From positions 78,123 through 142,122 of the forward strand of contig NZ_AQXG01000006.1 in NCBI RefSeq assembly GCF_000375425.1: a stretch of 64,000 nucleotides of DNA, in the 5' to 3' direction. Under the pieces are notes generated by a model. That model did not search any database. It was not told where the DNA came from and saw only the letters and a list, made by a program, of their open reading frames with translations. Source of the stretch: Gracilimonas tropica DSM 19535. Its GTDB lineage: Bacteria > Bacteroidota > Rhodothermia > Balneolales > Balneolaceae. The translations under genes were made by a program, and so were the position numbers. This document shows positions 55,712 through 64,000 of the stretch, piece after piece (the first letter of the stretch is position 1; each line of letters opens with the position of its first letter).

Positions 55712-56420
55712 AAAGGCAGGAAAGCTGGATGATCGTCCAGCACTTAACTTTTATTTCTTTGAGCAAATGAACCATCTGACGGATAACTCGTCTGATGGTG
55801 GCTATTGAGGCTTTACTATTTCACTGTATTCGAGATAGAATTCATCCTTTGTTGTCACCCTGAGCGCATTTATAATTGAACTAAGGCGATAAGGAATTAC
55901 GCGAAGGGTCTCAATTGCCGGATTGTACTATAGTTTGAGACCTTACATTGATCTAATGGATCCGGAGCCATCAAACCGTTATCTAAAAATAAAAGTTAAG
56001 TGCTGGAAGGAAAGTCCGGACACCAACAGGCATCGTGCTCCCCGATTCGGTTCAGCCGGCGAAGGGGAGGCTTCCCGTTAGGAATGGCGGGATGACAGAC
56101 AGTGCAACAGAAAACAAACCGCCACAGCGCGGAGCGCTGGAAATTCCAAGTCGCAAGTTCCAATTACCTAATATTCTGCACAAAAATGGAATTTGAATAA
56201 TCGGCCCTTGGAGTTTCTAACGCTCCGCGTTGGGGTAAGGGTGAAAAGGTGAGGTAAGAGCTCACCGCCCCAAGGGTGACTGCGGGGGCACGGAAAACCT
56301 CGCGAGGTGCAAGTTCATGCAGATGGTATACACCGCTTGTTGTGACGCCATCGGGTGGAATGCGATAGATAAATGATCATCCTCGACAGAATCCGGCTTA
56401 CAGGCTTTCCTGCCTGAATT
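55712..56420 (+). ncRNA. rnpB: RNase P RNA with long insertion at helix P3
   Basis: The catalytic RNA that trims tRNA 5' leaders. P1 pairs AGGCAGGAAAGC (55714-55725) with GCTTTCCTGCCT (56404-56415). P2 pairs GGATGATC (55727-55734) with GATCATCC (56375-56382). P4 and core blocks follow: GGAAAGTCCGGAC near 56007, CAGTGCAACAGA near 56100, GGGGTAAGGGTGAAAAGGTG near 56232, and GACAGAATCCGGCTTAC near 56385. At the P3 position a perfect 20-bp helix (55737-55756 with 55987-56006) encloses 230 nt. At the P12 position CGCGGAGCG (56128-56136) pairs with CGCTCCGCG (56221-56229) around 84 nt. The total is about 700 nt against about 350-400 nt in most bacteria. Confidence 0.9.
55852..55945. repeat. Decayed copy of the 9449-9598 repeat, inside the rnpB insertion
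   Basis: TTGTCACCCTGAGCG (starting at 55852) and CGCGAAGGGTCTCAA (starting at 55900) match the left outer and inner arms of the element at 9449, and TTGAGACCTTA (starting at 55934) matches the right inner arm in part. The right outer arm is missing. It lies wholly within the P3 insertion. Confidence 0.75.
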
Positions 56421-56426
56421 TACATG

Positions 56427-56460
56427 AAAACCCCGCTCTTTTGTAGAGTGGGGTTTTGTT
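56427..56460 (+). terminator. Intrinsic terminator of rnpB
   Basis: AAAACCCCGCTCT pairs with AGAGTGGGGTTTT (one G-T pair) around a 5-nt loop, with T residues after the stem. It starts about 12 bp past the P1 3' strand. Confidence 0.85.
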
Positions 56461-56678
56461 TTACTGACCTTACCTTTTTACTGCATGCTTTCTAAAAAGG
56501 TTGACAAGATCTTCTTTCGAGATGCCCTTCTCTAAAAAATTAAGAACTAAATCAGCTAGTTCCAGATCATTAGGTATTCACTATTGAAGCTTGCTTTGGG
56601 GCATCAGCGCACGCTTGTACGTTTTGCTTTTCCCGAATACCTGAGCCTCCCCGTGCCTTTTGGATCTCTTGCCCATGA

Positions 56679-57044
56679 ATGAATAGAATGTCTTCCAAAG
56701 TTAGAAAGGAAGGATTTACCCGATTTTCTACGAGCCGGGAGTTTGCCTGCTTTGCCGGTAGCGCACCGTTTCCGCATCAGTCCGGAGATCACCGGAGTCC
56801 GGACCGGGTCAGCCGGTGGCGATGCGCCCGAATGAAGACACTGCTGCTCAATGGTGTACACTCAGCGATCCAGTACGATCCCGAAATCGGGGCCTATTTC
56901 CGGCGCAAATGCGCTGAAGGCAAACATCCCCGAAGTGTAAAGAATGCGGTGGTGTGTAAATTAATCTACCGGGCATTTGCCGTGATAAAACGAGGAACCC
57001 CGTATGTGAAAATCTATGAACATGAAATGACGGGAATCTCTTGA
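56679..57044 (+). pseudogene. C-terminal remnant of an IS110/IS116-family transposase
   Basis: A 121-codon frame. Residues about 10-55 read EGFTRFSTSREFACFAGSAP, then FPHQSG and DRVSRW. Residues about 52-115 read ARMKTLLLNGVHSAI, then YFRRKCAEGKHPRSVKNAVV and LIYRAFAVIKRGTPYVK. These are the two conserved blocks of the transposase_20 half of IS110 elements. The N-terminal DEDD catalytic domain is absent, so it is a dead fragment. It lies between rnpB and the phage-type genes. Confidence 0.75.
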
Positions 57045-57143
57045 TATAGTCTTAGAATACGCGGAGATTATGTATAACTCGCGAAATGGTTTGAGAATTT
57101 GAGTTATTTGGTTTGAGAATAATTTACTAAACGATTTAGTAAG

Positions 57144-57172
57144 AAAAAGAGGGTAACCCGAAGGTTACTCTC
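57144..57172 (-). terminator. Intrinsic terminator of the phage-type operon
   Basis: GAGGGTAACC (57149-57158) pairs with GGTTACTCTC (57163-57172) around a 4-nt loop. The T-run is on the minus strand, and the stem overlaps the stop codon of the adjacent gene. A second palindrome, TTACTAAA/TTTAGTAA, lies at 57124-57142. Confidence 0.78.
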
Positions 57173-57758
57173 TCTCCTTAGAAGCTACGAAATCCATCTC
57201 TTCAAAGTCGGCGTCTTTCGGAGCATTGAGCATAAAGCTGAGATTGGCACGTTGCTTTGCTGTTACCTCGGCTGGAATGGTCTTATAGTCTACCATGTAC
57301 CAGTCGATCGATTCATCGATAACACGCTGAAGTATTTCCTTGTTGAGCCGATCGATCTTCTCCTGAGCGGCAATAGCCTTCTTGTACTTTTCATTGAGCT
57401 TTCGAAGCTCCCGGCCAAAACGAACTTTATCCTCAATATTTACGATCTCTGAAGTGCCGTTTTGCAACCTCCGTTCCTGGGCTCCACATTCCTGGGCAAG
57501 CTGATAGCGCTTATTCTGATACTCTAAATATTCCTCATCAGGATCATGCTGAGCCTTCTCAATTGCTCGCTTAATAGCAGATAGCTTACTTAAGTTTCGA
57601 TCTACGCCATGCACAAATTTAGCCGTCTTAGCATTAGTTGGCTTCAAGTGGCCAACTGCGTTTAAGTGCTGGTTGTATTTCAAGATATCATTTGCAGTAA
57701 GTGATTTATCATCATTATTTACTACTATCTTTTGGGTTTCTTCTTTTTTCTTTGTCAT
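57165..57758 (-). CDS. Coiled-coil protein of phage-type cassette, unknown
   Basis: 197 aa, last gene of the minus-strand cassette. A lysine-rich N-terminus (MTKKKEETQKIVV) leads into a long charged helical stretch (about 60-150: KLSAIKRAIEKAQHDPDEEY, RFGRELRKLNEKYKKAIAAQ), probably a coiled coil. I recognise no family. The position after a tail-fibre gene suggests a phage structural, chaperone or adaptor role. It starts 2 bp after the nucleotidyltransferase-like gene. Confidence 0.6.
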   Translation of the reverse strand: MTKKKEETQKIVVNNDDKSLTANDILKYNQHLNAVGHLKPTNAKTAKFVHGVDRNLSKLSAIKRAIEKAQHDPDEEYLEYQNKRYQLAQECGAQERRLQNGTSEIVNIEDKVRFGRELRKLNEKYKKAIAAQEKIDRLNKEILQRVIDESIDWYMVDYKTIPAEVTAKQRANLSFMLNAPKDADFEEMDFVASKERE

Positions 57759-57760
57759 GA

Positions 57761-58255
57761 TTAGGTGGGTTTAATATAAATTAAAAGGGGTTTTAAGTGA
57801 TCTTTAATACGGACACATTTTGCCCGATCATAAGTGATCAACATCGGTTGCCCCTGGGTTGTTAGATTAAAATTAAAAGGTATAGTATCGCCAGGCTCTT
57901 TATTGTGAAGCCGGCGGTTAATAAGGTCATAATATGGTACAAGGAATCCGAGATCGGAGCGCTGCCAGGATGGAACCCAGTCAGCAATGAATTTTATATC
58001 AAATGACAAACCAAATTCAGCGCAAAGTAAGCGACTCATCTGAGCCAGATCTGATTGGGAAAATTCTTCAGTGGCCGGAACTACTAAATCGACATCATGG
58101 ATAGATTCTAAACCAAAACAAATAGAGCCAACCAAGTAAATCTCGGCCGGATCTACCGAAAAATTCAACAGTACTGACCTAATCTTATCTTCGAGCCGAT
58201 TCAATTCAGTGACTGTAAAATCTTCTATTCTTGATGGTAACTTTACTTCACGCAT
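57761..58255 (-). CDS. Nucleotidyltransferase-fold protein in phage-type cassette
   Basis: 164 aa. The block YLVGSICFGLESIHDVDLVV (near residues 40-60) has the GS...DxD layout of DNA-polymerase-beta-like nucleotidyltransferases, and a third acidic residue may be in SFDIKFIADW (about 100-109). No partner HEPN or MNT-antitoxin gene is seen. Between a giant tail-fibre gene (13-bp overlap) and a coiled-coil gene (2-bp gap), it could modify a host or phage molecule. The activity is unproven. Confidence 0.6.
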   Translation of the reverse strand: MREVKLPSRIEDFTVTELNRLEDKIRSVLLNFSVDPAEIYLVGSICFGLESIHDVDLVVPATEEFSQSDLAQMSRLLCAEFGLSFDIKFIADWVPSWQRSDLGFLVPYYDLINRRLHNKEPGDTIPFNFNLTTQGQPMLITYDRAKCVRIKDHLKPLLIYIKPT

Positions 58256-61200
58256 AACACCTTCTCCGTTCCGGATCCCCCGAGTTCGGTTGCTGTTTGA
58301 GTGTAAAGCTCTCCATTCTGAACATAAGTTGGACTGGAAGGAAGGCTATCAAAATTGATATTAGATTCTCCAATTAATCTTAGGACTGTGTCACGAAGCT
58401 GAATTGTGGAATTGTCAAATTCACTCAACATAGATTGAACCTTCAGTCCATCTTGCCCAACTCGGAAATAACTAAATTGTGAACGCATGATTTGAAAGCC
58501 ACCATGAATCAACTCCGTCATTGGCAGGCTTTCAATTAAGGTTACTTTCGTCTCGCCCTGATAATATTCGTTTGAGTCCAAGAACTGCCGGCCACCCCTA
58601 AAGGTTACTATCCTAATACCTACCGTTGATGAGCTTACAGGCACGTTTATTGAATAACCTTGCTGCCATCCACCCTCAAGTGCAATCTCACGGCGGGGAA
58701 GTATGACATCTGCACCATTATCAGCAACGGTGGAAGCCGGAGTATAGGCATATCCTTCCCATCCCGAACCGTTGTCTATCTCTATTCTTATATAGGGTAT
58801 CCAGGTAGCATTTGGATCCGGAGATGGATCGGATCCGTTAGCTACATCAAATTTGATAATCAATTGATGCTGACGATTATCATTGGCCGGAAATGAATCC
58901 GGGAATAATGAATTATCAGTAAATTCGCAGCTTGTTGAGTTTTCAGATGATGTCTCAAGCTCTAAAGAGCTAAATACATCATCATTAAATAATTCTGAGC
59001 TTGTTGTGGCAAAGGCATCTTTATTCTCAACATTTACGGTAGTATATAAACTGGAGCTTATCTTCTTACGGAGCCGGAAGCTCATATTGCCACTACTATT
59101 ATTCTCGATAGCTCCTGAGCCTGTTTCCTTCCGAATAGCTCCACCCGTGAAGGCCCACCCCGCAGCAGTCACAGCACTATTATTCCAGGTGAAGATTCCG
59201 GAGCCGAGCGAGCCGGCGTTATCTGCCGTCCTCCAAAAATCACTGCCGGCCTGGAAGTTGAAGACGCTGCTTTGGATCTCCGCATTCGTCCCATCCCAAA
59301 GGAATCCTGCCGAGAGGTTGCCGCCTGCATCCATCGTGCCTGCTCGGAAATGACCGCTTGTGTTTGTGTAGAATCCTGTAGACTCTGCCGCTGTTAGCGA
59401 TTGAGAAGCTGCCGAAACGCCTAATGCAAGGTAAGAATCGTTGAGGTAGAAGGTATCGGCCATGTTGGTGAAGTTTGCTCCATTGAGCGTAAGCGATCCA
59501 TCCGTAACCGTTGCGTTTGTTGCGAACAGATCTCCAAAGAAGCCTTCCGTAGCCACAACGGTATTGGCTGAGATTACCCCTCCTGCATTAACTGACGGTG
59601 TTGTAAGTACACTTTTAACTTCATTATCATCAAGCCTGCGGCTCCAAATATGAAATTCATCAATGTCACCTCTGAAGTAGTTGTCTGTACCGCCTCTTTT
59701 AGCTCCCATGTATAAGAAAGATGTGGAACCCGTAGAAGTGAACCCACTTCCTTTGCTGTAAGAGGCGCTATTTCCATCGGAAAGGTCAAGTGTAATCGTC
59801 CCGTTTACTTTGCTATAACGAACTACGACCGTGTACCACGTGTCCATACTAATGCTTTCGGTTGTAGACCGAACCACGCTGTTGTCATTGTATTCAGCCC
59901 TGAGTGTATAAGGGGCACTCCCGGCATCAATTAAAAGTGCAAATTGCCCAAAGGATGTGTCATATATATAACGCTCACCTGATGTTCCACCGCCAAGCCC
60001 CACAAACCGGAAGCTCACTGCAAAGGTAACTTCATCTTCACCGCTAAGATCAGTAAACGACCCACTGTAATAGTCGCCGTCCCAATAGCCACAATTTCCT
60101 GCAATTCCATCATTAAGGGTTAGGTTTGATCCTGTTAATGGGTAATTGTTAAGCGAGTCAAATCCATCAGCATTTTCAAAATGATAGCGAGCCACAAGAT
60201 TTTGATCACTCACCCTCGGAAGGGAATTAACACTTAAGTTCGCCCCGTCAATGTCTACGCCTGACTGAATCTTGATGTTTCCTGAGCCTGTGTAGGTGAT
60301 GCCTGTAGCGCTTCCGAATTGAAAGGCTCCGTTGTCGTACCAATGATCTCCGTTGCCTGAGTAGTATATGCCGTGCAGCCCCGTCCCGCCTACATCTTTC
60401 CCTATGGTCATAGGTGAAGAAGCGTTCACTGCCAGATAACCCGAAAAGGCTCCTTGATTACCTGCAATAGTGGGGCTTTGTATAGTTGTTTGGGTAATTT
60501 GTGAGCTTTCTATGTAGGTCGGAACATCCCCAAGTGCCGCAAGGTTTGTAGGGATGTTCGATAGATTTGTGCCCCATGTTGCCCCTACAGTAGCGTTCGA
60601 TTCAATGCCTGCAAGTTTAGCTCCTTCCGTTGAATTTATATCTGAAAGTGAATCAGGAGTGTCATTAACCTGTTGATAGCCGATTGTTACAGAAGGCGCA
60701 AAAGTTACATTTCCTGCAGCATCCCATGCTATATTCCCACTTGCCAAAGCTCCTGAACCGTCATTCTGAATATAAGAAGTCCATGTGCTTCCTGAGTAGT
60801 ACCCAAAGTGCGTAGCCGATGCAAACAAGCCTGAACCGCTCGGGGTATCCGCAAATCGAACAGGAATGTTGTCAACATTGCTTTCCCAATCTACACTATC
60901 CGAGGTTGCCAGCGCCCCTGCATCACTGAAATTCCCGATGCCGCTTCCGCTTATAATGCTTAGGCTGCCTGATGTAAACTGAGCCTTTACCGTGCCTGTG
61001 CTGTCCAAAAATCGGATGCCGTTTGTAGCATCAATAGTAAGGTGGTCGCTATTCTCATCTCCAAATCCCGCACCGTAGGTGTCGGTTGTGTAGTTGTACC
61101 ACCCCTTCATGTTGCCCGTTACCGCACGAACATCAATATCATTATAACCTGTTCCTGTTCGCTCCATATAGGCGGTAGTCGGCCCTGATGTAGATACGCC

Positions 61201-64000
61201 CGTCTTAAGGGAATTAATGGCATACATGTCAATGAATCCATTGCCCGTAGTGCCTGTATTGAAGATCCCGTCGCCCTCTGCCCATGCATTAGCGCCCGAG
61301 CCATCAAGGTTACGAATCACATCATAGGTATAAGTGCCGTCTCCGTTATCAGTAGCAACCGAATTCACCCGCATAAACTCAACCTGAAGCTCTTTCTCAA
61401 GGTGAATCACATCTCCGTTGTTCAGGTTATTGTAACGAACCGTAATAGTGGTGTCGGATGTGCTAATCGCCTGATCAAGAATATTCCCAAGCCCGACATT
61501 GAAGCGACCGCCTTGCGTTACCCTGCGTTCGGACACGGTCATAAGCTCAACATACAGTTCGGCGATGTGACCTGTCAAAAACTTCTTATTAACCGATCCA
61601 AGGTTAGATGTATAATTCACTTCAGGGTATATATCATCCGACACGGTAAGCAACGAATCAAACGTCTTAGCCCCGTAAATGCTCTGCGCTGATGTCGTTA
61701 TAACTCCCCTTTGACCGTTGCCGTGGTCAGCAATCGAAAGCGCAAAAGCTCGGTCAGAGGTTAGGTTTACAGGCGTTTCCGTGTCAAAAGATAAGGCATC
61801 ATCAGTAGTGAATTGTAGGGTTCGGTCTGCTCGTACAGGGTGTGAGGTGGTTGTGGCTTGATTGGCAAGTATTACGTTGTTATTGAAGGTAGCCACATCA
61901 TCTACTACTAACGTGCCTGAAAAGTCTGCATTAACGCCAAAGAAGTTACGAGAGGAGTCTATTACGGTGGTGCCTGAGATTTTGTAATTTTGTGAAATAT
62001 TAATAGAACCATTGACTTCCAACTTTTCGCCTGCAATACCGTTAACGCCTATGCCTACATTCCCACTATCTCTAACAATAAAAATGTGAGGATAAACAGT
62101 TCCTGTTGAGCCGTCTATATTTGGATAATCAGTTTCTGTTCCACCCCACAGCCCAAGACCCTCCTCACCACCAATTCCAGTTGGATTAGCTACTGTTAGC
62201 CCGTAAAAGAAATCAGGATCAGAACTATTTCTGTGATTAAATGATAATGCTTTAGTTTGCCTGATTCCATTTAAAAAACTAATCTCATAATAATAATCGC
62301 TTCTATTTACCCCCACCCTATTAAAATCTGCATCTCCACTCCCATCCACCGTAGCATTACCTGAATTAACAAGGGTGCCGTTTGCATCTGCATATACAAT
62401 ACCACCATTTGTTAGACCTGCATCGGTGAAAGATGAGCCTGTAATTGCACCAGCACTTAAACTATTACTTCCAATGTCAATATCACCAAAGCCACTTGTG
62501 ATAGAGCCTGATTGGATAGCTCCTGTGAGGTTTATGTTCGCAGCACTTACATTCCTGCTTCCATCCACAAAAGAAGCCCCGCCCACATTAAACCCGCTTG
62601 CAAAGTTATGAACAGCGTTCACCGTTCGCGCCACATTCACATGCATGTAAATCTGGTGGTCGTCATCACCCAGACCGCTAAGCTGGCCGTGGTCGGTTAT
62701 AATGTTGCTGTCTACGTAGTTTTTATTCGCGGCATCGTAAGCATTCACCGGGTCAGCTACATCCTGAATGGCAATGTTATTACCCACACTCCCCGAACTC
62801 AACGTCAACCCGTTAAAAGCAAAGCTCTCAATAGCCACCCCACCCGAAGCGTTGCTAATGCCCGAGCCGGTTATGGAGAGGTTGCCTGCTGTAAGGCCAT
62901 TACTAAAATTATGCTGAGCTGTAATGTTCCGAGCAAGACTTGTATGGACATATTGGCTGTGGTCATCATCACTTAAACCTGCTAACTGCCCGTGATCAGT
63001 GATTCTGTTATCATCAACCCATTTTCTTGTAGCCGCGTCTTGATCATTAACAGGATCGGCAAGATTGGTTATTCGGTTGCCACCTAAATTGGCATTGCCA
63101 TTTAGCGTTATTCCTGCAAAGGTCGGCGAGTTAGTGGTAGCAATCGGCTGTGGAAGATCCAGCTCGCCGGCGCCATTCAGCAGAAGCTTATTGGTGAACT
63201 TCATTCCAATGATGAAGTCATCGTTCAAGGCGGGAGATTGCACGGTAATAGGTGCGGTCGGTACGGCTTCTATACCAGCCAGGTATGCACCAATATTTGC
63301 GGCCGAAGATCCGCCGGAAGAACTACTGCCTGCAGAGCTTACACTGTCTCCGGTTTCAGAATTTTCATCACCATAAACCTCTTCTATTAAAATACCGGTG
63401 TCATCATATATTGCCTGGCCGGCATAAACATCAACCTGTCCGGTACCGAGCGTCCATTTATACTCCAGAGGAATTAGATTGATCGTACTACCATCTTTAT
63501 AGTCAAATTCAATGGTGTTAAGTTCAGAGGGCAGGTAATGCTTCCTGGTTTGTAATGATGAATACTCAATCTCTTCAGCATTCATCATAGCTAACCGGTC
63601 TACTACAGATTGGGGATTGAGGCCTGAGTATGCAAATGGTTCATGATAGATCTCAGAAGCCTTTACCCAGTTATCCGCCTGATCAAGATACTCATATACA
63701 TGATTTTGACCGTAAGGATCTATACTACCTACCCCAAAGGTTAAACTTCTTTTCTCGGCCGAAGCATTTGAGGTAGTACCAATCGTGGTCTTGGACTTAC
63801 GTGGTGAGTCGAGGTTAAAGCTCACGTCACATGAATTGATGTATGTACTGCCCCAGGCTGTTTCCCCTGATGTTAAATTCTTAAAGAGAAATTCAACTTC
63901 AAGATACCCCGTCTTATTCTCAGGAGGATTAAAATGCAACTCTTTATTGACCAATAAAGGGGAGCCATTTTCCACGGAGTCATAAAACCGAAGTGCTGCA
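58243..64000 (-). CDS. Giant phage tail-fibre-like protein, 5' end outside window
   Basis: The frame is open to the right edge: at least 1918 codons, and the N-terminus is missing. An apparent GTG start at 63975 is probably internal, since the frame continues upstream through AALRFYDSVENG. Two tandem units near 62870-63025 and 62570-62730 share DHGQLxGLxDDDHxxYxH and AxHNF, a wording common in phage tail and trimerised fibre proteins. GSINISQNYKISG and EGAKLAGIESNATVG are also typical. A LamG-like carbohydrate-binding domain lies at about 59630-60200 (ARYHFENADGFDS, FRGDIDEFHIWSRRL). The C-terminus is a beta-rich knob ending EKVLCVK. It probably binds the host surface. Confidence 0.82.
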   Translation of the reverse strand, partial: AALRFYDSVENGSPLLVNKELHFNPPENKTGYLEVEFLFKNLTSGETAWGSTYINSCDVSFNLDSPRKSKTTIGTTSNASAEKRSLTFGVGSIDPYGQNHVYEYLDQADNWVKASEIYHEPFAYSGLNPQSVVDRLAMMNAEEIEYSSLQTRKHYLPSELNTIEFDYKDGSTINLIPLEYKWTLGTGQVDVYAGQAIYDDTGILIEEVYGDENSETGDSVSSAGSSSSGGSSAANIGAYLAGIEAVPTAPITVQSPALNDDFIIGMKFTNKLLLNGAGELDLPQPIATTNSPTFAGITLNGNANLGGNRITNLADPVNDQDAATRKWVDDNRITDHGQLAGLSDDDHSQYVHTSLARNITAQHNFSNGLTAGNLSITGSGISNASGGVAIESFAFNGLTLSSGSVGNNIAIQDVADPVNAYDAANKNYVDSNIITDHGQLSGLGDDDHQIYMHVNVARTVNAVHNFASGFNVGGASFVDGSRNVSAANINLTGAIQSGSITSGFGDIDIGSNSLSAGAITGSSFTDAGLTNGGIVYADANGTLVNSGNATVDGSGDADFNRVGVNRSDYYYEISFLNGIRQTKALSFNHRNSSDPDFFYGLTVANPTGIGGEEGLGLWGGTETDYPNIDGSTGTVYPHIFIVRDSGNVGIGVNGIAGEKLEVNGSINISQNYKISGTTVIDSSRNFFGVNADFSGTLVVDDVATFNNNVILANQATTTSHPVRADRTLQFTTDDALSFDTETPVNLTSDRAFALSIADHGNGQRGVITTSAQSIYGAKTFDSLLTVSDDIYPEVNYTSNLGSVNKKFLTGHIAELYVELMTVSERRVTQGGRFNVGLGNILDQAISTSDTTITVRYNNLNNGDVIHLEKELQVEFMRVNSVATDNGDGTYTYDVIRNLDGSGANAWAEGDGIFNTGTTGNGFIDMYAINSLKTGVSTSGPTTAYMERTGTGYNDIDVRAVTGNMKGWYNYTTDTYGAGFGDENSDHLTIDATNGIRFLDSTGTVKAQFTSGSLSIISGSGIGNFSDAGALATSDSVDWESNVDNIPVRFADTPSGSGLFASATHFGYYSGSTWTSYIQNDGSGALASGNIAWDAAGNVTFAPSVTIGYQQVNDTPDSLSDINSTEGAKLAGIESNATVGATWGTNLSNIPTNLAALGDVPTYIESSQITQTTIQSPTIAGNQGAFSGYLAVNASSPMTIGKDVGGTGLHGIYYSGNGDHWYDNGAFQFGSATGITYTGSGNIKIQSGVDIDGANLSVNSLPRVSDQNLVARYHFENADGFDSLNNYPLTGSNLTLNDGIAGNCGYWDGDYYSGSFTDLSGEDEVTFAVSFRFVGLGGGTSGERYIYDTSFGQFALLIDAGSAPYTLRAEYNDNSVVRSTTESISMDTWYTVVVRYSKVNGTITLDLSDGNSASYSKGSGFTSTGSTSFLYMGAKRGGTDNYFRGDIDEFHIWSRRLDDNEVKSVLTTPSVNAGGVISANTVVATEGFFGDLFATNATVTDGSLTLNGANFTNMADTFYLNDSYLALGVSAASQSLTAAESTGFYTNTSGHFRAGTMDAGGNLSAGFLWDGTNAEIQSSVFNFQAGSDFWRTADNAGSLGSGIFTWNNSAVTAAGWAFTGGAIRKETGSGAIENNSSGNMSFRLRKKISSSLYTTVNVENKDAFATTSSELFNDDVFSSLELETSSENSTSCEFTDNSLFPDSFPANDNRQHQLIIKFDVANGSDPSPDPNATWIPYIRIEIDNGSGWEGYAYTPASTVADNGADVILPRREIALEGGWQQGYSINVPVSSSTVGIRIVTFRGGRQFLDSNEYYQGETKVTLIESLPMTELIHGGFQIMRSQFSYFRVGQDGLKVQSMLSEFDNSTIQLRDTVLRLIGESNINFDSLPSSPTYVQNGELYTQTATELGGSGTEKVLCVK
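62570..63025 (-). repeat. Two tandem tail-fibre units within the giant gene
   Basis: Two translated units of about 50 residues, DDNRITDHGQLAGLSDDDHS and DSNIITDHGQLSGLGDDDHQ with their following segments, are about 300 bp apart. They share DHGQLxGLxDDDH and the AxHNF strand, so they arose by internal duplication. Confidence 0.7.

Noticed and set aside
56470..56578. Minus-strand frame of 34 codons, ending LVNLFRKHAVKR
   Set aside because: It has no start codon and is too short to place in a family. It may be a truncated C-terminus but cannot be supported.
1..64000. CRISPR arrays and plasmid origins
   Set aside because: I saw no regularly spaced direct repeats, cas genes, iterons or replication initiator gene.

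Overview
The window looks like a chromosomal segment of a Gram-negative member of the Bacteroidota/Balneolota lineage, most likely Balneolaceae-like. This is an inference with four supports: a PorQ (type IX secretion) gene, the ileS - DksA/TraR - lspA gene order, starts with weak or no Shine-Dalgarno sequence, and several TAnnTTTG (here TATCTTTG) promoter boxes of the Bacteroidota type. An LptD-like protein and an Mla transporter indicate an outer membrane. Most of the window is ordinary core genome. The accessory parts are the left edge (1-5930), the RNase P RNA gene, and the right end (about 56.5-64 kb).

Layout. 1-1547 (minus) is a 3'-truncated protein that joins a FliF-like end to a FliG-like region. 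1878-5928 (minus) is a compact three-gene unit: a sigma-region-2-like protein, a soluble anti-sigma-like protein, and a membrane protein with a Lon-type (S16) Ser/Lys protease domain and an FG-GAP/VCBS-like region. 6310-8854 (plus) holds a BCCT transporter with a universal stress protein. 9114-10819 (plus) holds yajC and a RibBA whose GTP cyclohydrolase II half has lost its zinc ligands; a 150-bp repeat lies between them. 10919-15105 (minus) is ileS - DksA-like - lspA. 15311-17429 (plus) is a phosphatase, a fructosamine kinase and a metal-receptor-like protein. 17434-22717 holds a small unknown gene, a receiver protein, an SDR-ALDH-reductase operon and a Kelch lipoprotein. 22880-26221 (plus) is a DASS transporter, a receiver and a cNMP-binding histidine kinase. 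26218-30259 holds lhgO, a TlpA-like thioredoxin, ahcY, a STAS protein and a SpoIIE phosphatase scrap.

30256-36293 holds a secreted PLD-SNase-HhH protein, a DivIC/FtsB-like protein, a ROK kinase and lptD. 36296-43570 (minus) is an SGNH protein, ribE, ribD, ppiD and mlaD-mlaF-mlaE. 43660-48616 (plus) is porQ, aroC, a TPR protein, a LysM-DPBB protein, a CPBP protease and an ECF sigma factor. 48601-53275 (minus) is a sensor kinase and the clpX-clpP-tig operon. 53344-55520 holds tRNA-Leu(TAG), cutA, cysH and an enoyl-CoA hydratase. 55712-56420 is rnpB, enlarged by a long insertion at the P3 position. From about 56.5 kb the sequence looks mobile: an IS110-family scrap, then a minus-strand phage-type cassette with a giant tail-fibre protein (open at the window edge), a nucleotidyltransferase-fold protein and a coiled-coil protein.

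Functional links: ribBA, ribE and ribD supply riboflavin steps, but no intact RibA is visible. lptD and mlaDFE maintain the outer membrane. tig, clpP, clpX and ppiD form a protein-quality group. The STAS, receiver, ECF, kinase and sigma-like genes make the window rich in signalling. The best candidates for undescribed biology are the sigma-like/anti-sigma-like/S16-FG-GAP unit, the FliF-FliG-like fusion, and the rnpB insertion that carries a copy of a dispersed repeat.
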